A stretch of DNA of 64,000 nt from Misgurnus anguillicaudatus (taxonomy: Eukaryota > Chordata > Actinopteri > Cypriniformes > Cobitidae): assembly GCF_027580225.2 (NCBI RefSeq), contig NC_073358.2, positions 46,958,001 through 47,022,000 on the forward strand, given 5' to 3'. Positions 59,701 to 64,000 of this stretch are shown piece after piece (position 1 is the first letter of the stretch; each line of letters starts with the position of its first letter). The position numbers were made by a program, and so were the translations under genes. The notes beneath the pieces are model-generated. The model searched no databases. It was not told the DNA's origin and worked only from the letters and a program-made list of their open reading frames with translations.

Positions 59701-62700
59701 ACCTTGCACAATGTGTGATTTCAATATAAGAATTGATAATTGGAAATTTTATCTCATTTTCTGCTGAAATTCTCATTACCGCAATGTGTCCGGCTGTGTT
59801 TGAAGATGTGTTATGTTGTAATTTAATCAAATTAACACAAAAATATTAAGAAAAAAAATAAATGGATGTTTTGCTAGACTACTTTAGATGACAGAAAAAA
59901 ATTTACTGAATATTCATGTATAATAATAATGAAGAAAAATTAGGAAAATGATGTGTCCATGCCTGATGTTCTCATCCTCCGCAACACTTTTTGAGAACAG
60001 TTTAAGCACACATACAGACTTTTAATAAAGTTTGAATTTGAGTGACCAAGCACATGGACCAGTTACTTCAAGATGGCTACCAGGTAAGATCATTTTTTTT
60101 ACAGTTAATTTGAAATATTGTCTTGTCAGAATGCTTAGACGACATTTTGATTATCATTACCGCAACAGATGCTTATTAAATGTTAATTTAATTAATAGAA
60201 GCATAATACTTTGATTTTAAATGCATGTGCAGAATCTCCAAATTATGTTCTTTCAGGTTTGTCATGTCATTTTGAAAATATGTCAGTGTTGATGTTTTCT
60301 GACTGTTGCGGTAATGAGATTTTTTAGGACTAATTTTTTTAAATTATGTTACAAAAAGTGTCAAATGATAAGTAAAAGTTTTTAAATTAATGTTCCCATT
60401 TACTCCAGACTTTGTTTTTCAATGTCTGGTGGGAAAAAAAGTAAATTTAAGCAATTTTTACATTTTCATGCTTGAATTTTTAAAACCAAGTTTTCGTGAG
60501 AATCACCCAAATATAAAAAGTTTTACCCATCACAGTAATTTCTTTATGCCTTAACTCTTTCCCCACCAATGACGAGTTAACTCGTCAATTAAGAAAAAAC
60601 ACTTCCCTGCCAATGACGAGTGTTTCTAGAAAACCGTATTTCCGTTAATATCCACCAGGTGGCGCTTCTACCCAACTTGTAAAACCTGGAAGTATCCCCT
60701 TTGGGCAAACTCTGTGTATGTTTTGATCATTGCTCTGAATCTGATCTCTATAAAAAGTCTTTCACAAAAACACATTTCTCAGCAAAATCTCAACTTTTTG
60801 CTCAAAACTCGGTATTTTTAAGAGGTGATAAAAGAGAACAAATAAAGGTCTGTTCTTTCATTTTATATATAGCGACAGAGCGCAGCGCGTCATAACCTGA
60901 AAACCACGCCCACCGGGGGGGGGGGGCAATTCATCTGTCTCCATTGACTTTGCATTGCGAGAGGCTGCCTCCTTGTCATTTCTGGCTTATAACAAAAAAC
61001 AGAATAATGTCTAAAAGCTGCTGTGTGACAGAATGTACAGCTAACAAGCCAAAAAACCCAGAAATAAGTTTGTATAAGCTGTTGACCCCAAAAAAGGAGC
61101 GTTTAAAGACACAAAAGTGGAAACAGGCAACTTTTCATAGTACTAGTATTAATAGAACTGTGCCCACTAGAGGGAAATGATCCACTTTTTTCTCCTTAAA
61201 GGCTGAGTTTTATGGCTCGACAGCTTATACAAACTTATTTCTGGGTTTTTTGGGTTGTTAGCTGTACACCTTGTCACACAGCAGCTTTTAGACATTATTT
61301 TGTTTTTGTTATAAGCCAGAAATGACAAGGCGGCGGCCTCATTCAATACAAATTCAAAGGAGACGGTTGGATTGTTTTCCCCCGGTGGGCGTGGTTTTCA
61401 AATTTGCATAACTGCACTGTGTCTCTATTGTATGTTCATATATTTAAAGAAGAACATTTTCCGAAGGCATTAAACTTGCACTGGCTGGCAACTTTTTTTT
61501 TAAACGCTGGTGGGGAAAGAGTTAAAACTTCTTTATGCTTGAATGTAACTCTACACCCTTGCCTCATTTAGCATACGCAGAACTATGAATAGGCTATTTA
61601 GTCCCCGCCTCTACTCAATCACACAGCTCGGACCATAGATATGAATATGCAAATTAGCTCCCGCCTCCACTCTTGGGCATCACCTGGGACCATAGACATA
61701 TGTAAATAGATGCTGCATTCCACAATTTTAAACACATAACTGCTAGTCTGGTTTCAAACAATGCTAGGGCTGCAACTATTGATTATTTTCATCATCGATT
61801 AATCGGGCGATTATTTTGTCGATTAATCGGCTAATCAGATAAAACCTAAATATTTATTATATTAGAATTTTCACTTATTATAGCTAAATGAGGCATTAAA
61901 TTAGGTTATTCATGTGTTAAAGTGTACTTTCAAAAGTGCAAAAAGTGACACACACTAACACAGAGTTTTACTAATATAATCTTTTTGACTTTGATATTTT
62001 ATGCCTTATATAAAAAGTTTGTGGATCTTTTAAATAGTAAAACACTTTTAAATGTCAAAATAATAATAAACAAAACGTCTACAGGGATGTACTGGTGAAT
62101 ACATTTAGCCACAGATTAATTTCAATCTTTAACTTTAGACCTTGATGAGTATTAACATAATTCATTATTAACAAAATAAATAAGCCATAGGATATGAAAG
62201 TGATATAGCCTACATTGTTGCATCTTTACAGTAATAAAAACCTGGCTTTCCCCCTTACTTTAAAACGAAGGCTTAGTTTGTCATTCATTACTATTTTTAT
62301 GAAAACCTCAACAACAATTAAAGAAATAAAAACTCACTTATATTAAAGGAAGAAATGAAACCTTTATTAACCAGCGTATTTTTGCCCTTTTGCTTCCATC
62401 ATTATCCCTTCAGTGTTGCCAGATTCAAGTAACAAAACCAGTCCAATGGCCTCTCAAAACTAGTCCCAAAAGCATGCCAATGACTCTTCAAATACCAGCC
62501 AAATGAACCAATGAAACAAATCCTTCAAATCTCTAACCATCAGAAAAACATCAACCTGCTGAAACCGTTTAAAGAACCCAAATTCAGAACTCCACCGAAA
62601 GACGCAGGCCTGGCAACACAGATGGGCTGGCCATGCGTTACACAATACATACGTTAACCAGGCTTTTGCATGCAGCACTAAACGGAGTTAGAAAAAATGT

Positions 62701-63905
62701 ATATTTGACCCACTAATGGGTTAAAACAACCAAGCATAAAGTGTAAGAAACAGACCAAAACGTAAGTTCATTGAAAATGTTTAGCTCCAAATATCATTTG
62801 CAATATCATAATCAAACTGCGTGTCAAGAAGTTAACCACATGAGGATGAATAAATGATTTCTGGGTGTAAACGATTTCTCTAAAACTACAATATGTAATT
62901 ACAAACACTTTATCATTCACTGCCAAAATGTTGTCATATTTATAAGACTGGATCAAACGTTGTCACTACACCCAGTAGCCTTCAAACCATTTGTAACTTT
63001 GATTGACAGCACATCTATAAAAAACGATGAAGTAAATCAAGACAATTTTTCAGGTTTGTTTTGTCACATCTACATGCACACGTGTTTATTCTTCACATCA
63101 TTCCCGATTTAATCGACATGTTAAATTTCCTCTTAAATAGGGTTCCTCATAGGTTGAGGATTGGGTGTGTTTGTACTGCACATGCTCAGTAAGTACACAT
63201 AAATCTGCTGTGAGGTTGGTAAGGGTGAGTGTTTGGTAAAGACTTATGATGACAAGTCTCTGAATTCCACAGCTCAAGACCAAGGATTTCAACTCGATGC
63301 CAAATACACAAGACTTACCCTTAGTGTTAAAGTCTGTGTGTATTCTGGAATGATCTGAATCAACAGAAGAAATACTTTCTCTTACAAAGTGCTAGAAATC
63401 TGACCAAACAAGAAATGTACCATTGCATTAAAAACATCCATCCACCAGACTCCCCACTAAACTGTAAACTAAATCCAGGATTCCAGGTAGCATAATTCAT
63501 GTCCATTTACTTACTTTTTTGGGAAGCTGTTTTAACTGTGTAATAAGACAGGTCCGGATCAGGTTTTCGAAACGAGTTTGGAATAAAAAACATAATCCCT
63601 AACATATACAAGCACATACTAATACAAACAAACGTGTTGGTTTCAATGCAAACACAAAAAACAAACCCTTAGAGAGACAGGTACAGCATTTGTGATTGTT
63701 TATCCGTTCATTGCTGTCCTTTGGTTCAGTTTAGAAACTAAATAAGCGAATAAACTCTGAATAAACCGAGCTGCACTGAGTTTGAGGGATATACAAATCA
63801 TGTAGAGATGTAAAAATGTTTCAGAAAGAACTGTAAATTAAGATTTACCTTCCAAACACAGTATGTTTCCGGTCCAGGTATGTGCATGAGCGAAATGTTA
63901 TGAAG
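53689..63905 (-). CDS. ppil2: Peptidyl-prolyl isomerase-like 2 (ppil2), last five coding exons; 5' part beyond the window
   Basis: Minus-strand exons are 63905-63849, 59477-59405, 59220-59158, 59074-58932 and 53788-53689. They join in frame over 436 nt to a TGA at 53691-53689, all with GT-AG borders. The first two encode the end of the cyclophilin domain (FITFRSCTYLDRKHTVFGR, then VVGGFETLTAMENVESDPK). The next three encode the tail: VFVDPYEEADAQ, an Ala/Glu/Lys-rich stretch, TFRSGVGKYVN, and the ending GRTSFGDFSSW. These match what I recall of human PPIL2 (TFRQGVGKYIN, RGFGDFSSW). PPIL2/CYC4 is a nuclear spliceosome-associated protein of about 520 residues with an N-terminal U-box and a C-terminal cyclophilin domain. 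Only about 145 residues are here; the U-box lies past base 64000. Confidence 0.95.
53857..54818. mobile_element. TTAA-type element, family A copy 3, interrupted
   Basis: The ends TTAAAGGGGAAATCTGAC and TAATATGACCCCTTTAA match 3967-4392. The family B element at 53998-54503 is inserted at an internal TTAA. Host sequence resumes with TCTGCATCATCCAACCACGG, as in copy 1. Confidence 0.85.
53998..54503. mobile_element. TTAA-type element, family B copy 1
   Basis: The ends TTAACTCTTTCCCCGCCA and GGCGGCGAAAGAGTTAA are inverted with a TTAA duplication. GACGAGATATCTCGTC forms a palindrome inside the left end. A 123-codon frame overlaps it; I do not recognise a domain. Confidence 0.85.
54978..55600. mobile_element. 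foldback element, family E copy 2
   Basis: The ends TTAAAGGGACACTCCACTTT and AAGTGAAGTGTCCCTTTAA are bounded by TTAA. Long arms pair (TTTTCCAGCTCCCCTAGAGT with ACTCTAGGGGAGCTGGAAAA). CATGGTACGGCACCAAAGTC pairs with CTTTGATGCCGTACCATGG. Confidence 0.85.
55743..56257. mobile_element. TTAA-type element, family B copy 2
   Basis: It begins TTAACTCTTTCTCCGCCACT and ends GGCAGGGAATGAGTTA. GACGAGTTATCTCGTCAATT resembles copy 1. The right-end TTAA is mutated. Confidence 0.75.
56299..58164. mobile_element. family D element interrupted by a hAT element
   Basis: The left end TAAAGGTCCACTGCAGCATT and right end ATTACACACTGCACCTTTAA are inverted. The interior GCAACCAACGG and CATAGTGAAGCTACG is as at 34863. 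About 390 bp of host sequence remains around the insert 56618-58097. Confidence 0.7.
56618..58097. mobile_element. 1.48-kb non-autonomous hAT element
   Basis: The termini TAGGGGTGTAAA and TTTACACCCCTA are inverted. A perfect 8-bp duplication, ATAGTTAT, occurs at 56610-56617 and 58098-58105. ATCGATTCGTATCGATGCAT-type repeats sit inside the left end and GAATCGGATCGAATCGGATC inside the right. No intact transposase frame is seen. Confidence 0.85.
58838..58890 (-). repeat. SINE tail fragment
   Basis: GTTGGCAGATACTTTTATTC and AAATTGACTTGTAATGCATT match the reversed SINE tail. The rest is missing. Confidence 0.45.
58932..59074 (-). CDS. ppil2: ppil2 charged-linker exon
   Basis: This 143-nt exon encodes IAAEREKEIKKEEEEK, an Ala/Ser/Thr-rich stretch, then TFRSGVGKYVNMAA. 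It ends within a Thr codon. The acceptor TTTTAG and donor GTGAGT flank it. The Lys/Glu-rich start suggests a short helix, and the linker is the variable part of the family. Confidence 0.93.
59158..59220 (-). CDS. ppil2: ppil2 exon encoding VFVDPYEEADAQ
   Basis: This 63-nt exon, in phase 0 at both ends, encodes SEIKLLTASVFVDPYEEADAQ minus flanks. The acceptor CTCTCAG and donor GTGAGT flank it. The DPYEEADAQ motif is diagnostic of PPIL2 orthologues. Confidence 0.94.
59405..59477 (-). CDS. ppil2: ppil2 end of cyclophilin domain
   Basis: This 73-nt exon encodes VVGGFETLTAMENVESDPK then TDKPK. The acceptor TTCTAG and donor GTGC flank it. The VFGRVVGG junction is a standard cyclophilin motif. Confidence 0.94.
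59591..60508 (+). mobile_element. family C element, copy 4
   Basis: The ends GGGTGATTCTCACGAAA and TTTTCGTGAGAATCACCC are flanked by ATAT and AAAT (3 of 4 match). AAGATGGCTACCAGGTAAG lies at 60070-60088. It is nearly the reverse complement of copy 3 along its length. Confidence 0.8.
60870..61428. mobile_element. foldback element carrying a THAP-like fragment in both arms
   Basis: AAAACCACGCCCACCGGGGG pairs with CCCCCGGTGGGCGTGGTTTT. Inner arms mirror over about 150 bp. The left-arm plus strand and right-arm minus strand both encode the same THAP-like N-terminus. A 12-base G run lies in the left arm. Ends are approximate. Confidence 0.7.
61007..61180 (+). pseudogene. THAP zinc-finger fragment (transposon-derived)
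   Basis: Reading from the ATG at 61007, the peptide starts MSKSCCVTECTANK and continues PKNPEISLYKLLTPKKERL to KWKQA. The C-x4-C start, the NPEISLYK strand and the KW(K)xA end fit the N-terminal half of a THAP (C2CH) DNA-binding domain, found in P-element-type transposases and THAP proteins. The downstream His/Cys and AVPTIF-type region is lost, and a stop follows at 61178. The mirrored arm encodes a near-identical start on the minus strand from about 61292. A domesticated gene is unlikely; it is a captured or relic fragment. Confidence 0.5.
61768..61860. mobile_element. hAT element terminus (TAGGGCTGCAAC)
   Basis: TAGGGCTGCAACTATTGATT and CGATTAATCGGGCGATTATT are typical of a widespread vertebrate hAT MITE and relate to the element at 15759. 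No opposite end was found within the window. Confidence 0.6.
63849..63905 (-). CDS. ppil2: ppil2 cyclophilin-domain exon
   Basis: This 57-nt exon encodes FITFRSCTYLDRKHTVFG plus part of Arg. The acceptor CCTTTCAG precedes 63905 and the donor GTAAAT follows 63849. The first base completes a Phe codon from an exon outside the window. TFRSCTYLD and KHTVFG are conserved cyclophilin strands near the active-site cleft. Confidence 0.93.
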
Positions 63906-64000
63906 CTGAAAGGAAACAGAAGGTGAAGTTTTTAGTTTTCATTTGCATTTCCTTAAGGAAATATCATCATTAGCGCTGGCAGACATACAAGGCAAACAAA

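Larger units (their letters stand above)
60551..61525. mobile_element. TTAA-type element, family B copy 3, interrupted
   Basis: The ends TTAACTCTTTCCCCACCA and GGTGGGGAAAGAGTTAA carry a TTAA duplication. The foldback element at about 60870-61428 is inserted where copy 1 reads TTTGGTATATTGTATG. Confidence 0.85.
59478..63848 (-). other. ppil2: ppil2 intron (4.4 kb) with three transposons
   Basis: The intron lies between the two cyclophilin exons. It holds family C copy 4, family B copy 3 with its nested THAP-bearing foldback, and a hAT end at about 61765. The stretch 61860-63848 shows no recognisable gene or repeat. Confidence 0.75.

Overview
The window is vertebrate nuclear DNA and almost certainly a ray-finned fish, most likely a cypriniform close to zebrafish or carp. 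The genes have short, highly conserved exons with GT-AG introns. The DNA between them is AT-rich and packed with small non-autonomous DNA transposons (TTAA-, TA- and hAT-type foldback elements), plus tRNA-derived SINE pieces whose tail resembles the common cyprinid SINE tail. There are no operons and no bacterial features. Most long reading frames in the window are chance frames inside repeats.

Two protein genes can be supported, converging tail to tail. (1) ypel1 (yippee-like 1, + strand) has four coding exons: 4808-4924, 15360-15403, 18474-18582 and 21800-21889. They join without error into a complete 119-residue protein with the CX2C-X52-CX2C yippee zinc-binding spacing. About 3 kb of 3' UTR follows, to a polyadenylation signal at 24935. 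One or more 5' non-coding exons and promoters probably lie in 1-4636. (2) ppil2 (cyclophilin/U-box protein, - strand) has its last five coding exons here: 63905-63849, 59477-59405, 59220-59158, 59074-58932 and 53788-53689. These encode the end of the cyclophilin domain and the C-terminal tail; the rest lies beyond base 64000. From memory, YPEL1 and PPIL2 are also convergent neighbours on human 22q11.2, which supports both identifications.

Region by region: 1-4636, candidate ypel1 promoters and leader, with one TTAA element. 4925-15359, ypel1 intron 1, with several foldback elements. 15404-18473, intron 2, with a three-level nest of transposons. 18583-21799, intron 3, with a 1.7-kb GATA/GACA-type simple repeat. 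21890-24960, the ypel1 3' UTR. 24960-53509, intergenic and almost all repeats, including a 4.9-kb minisatellite of about 90 copies of a 53/54-bp unit at 40818-45735. 53510-64000, the ppil2 3' end, with introns made mostly of nested TTAA elements.

No new enzyme system or gene cluster was found. The most unusual signals are: the large 54-bp minisatellite; a four-copy transposon family with 4-bp target duplications and a conserved 19-nt block that looks like a YY1 site, a start codon and a splice donor; a foldback element carrying a THAP zinc-finger fragment in both arms; and nested elements where a related copy shows the target site before insertion.
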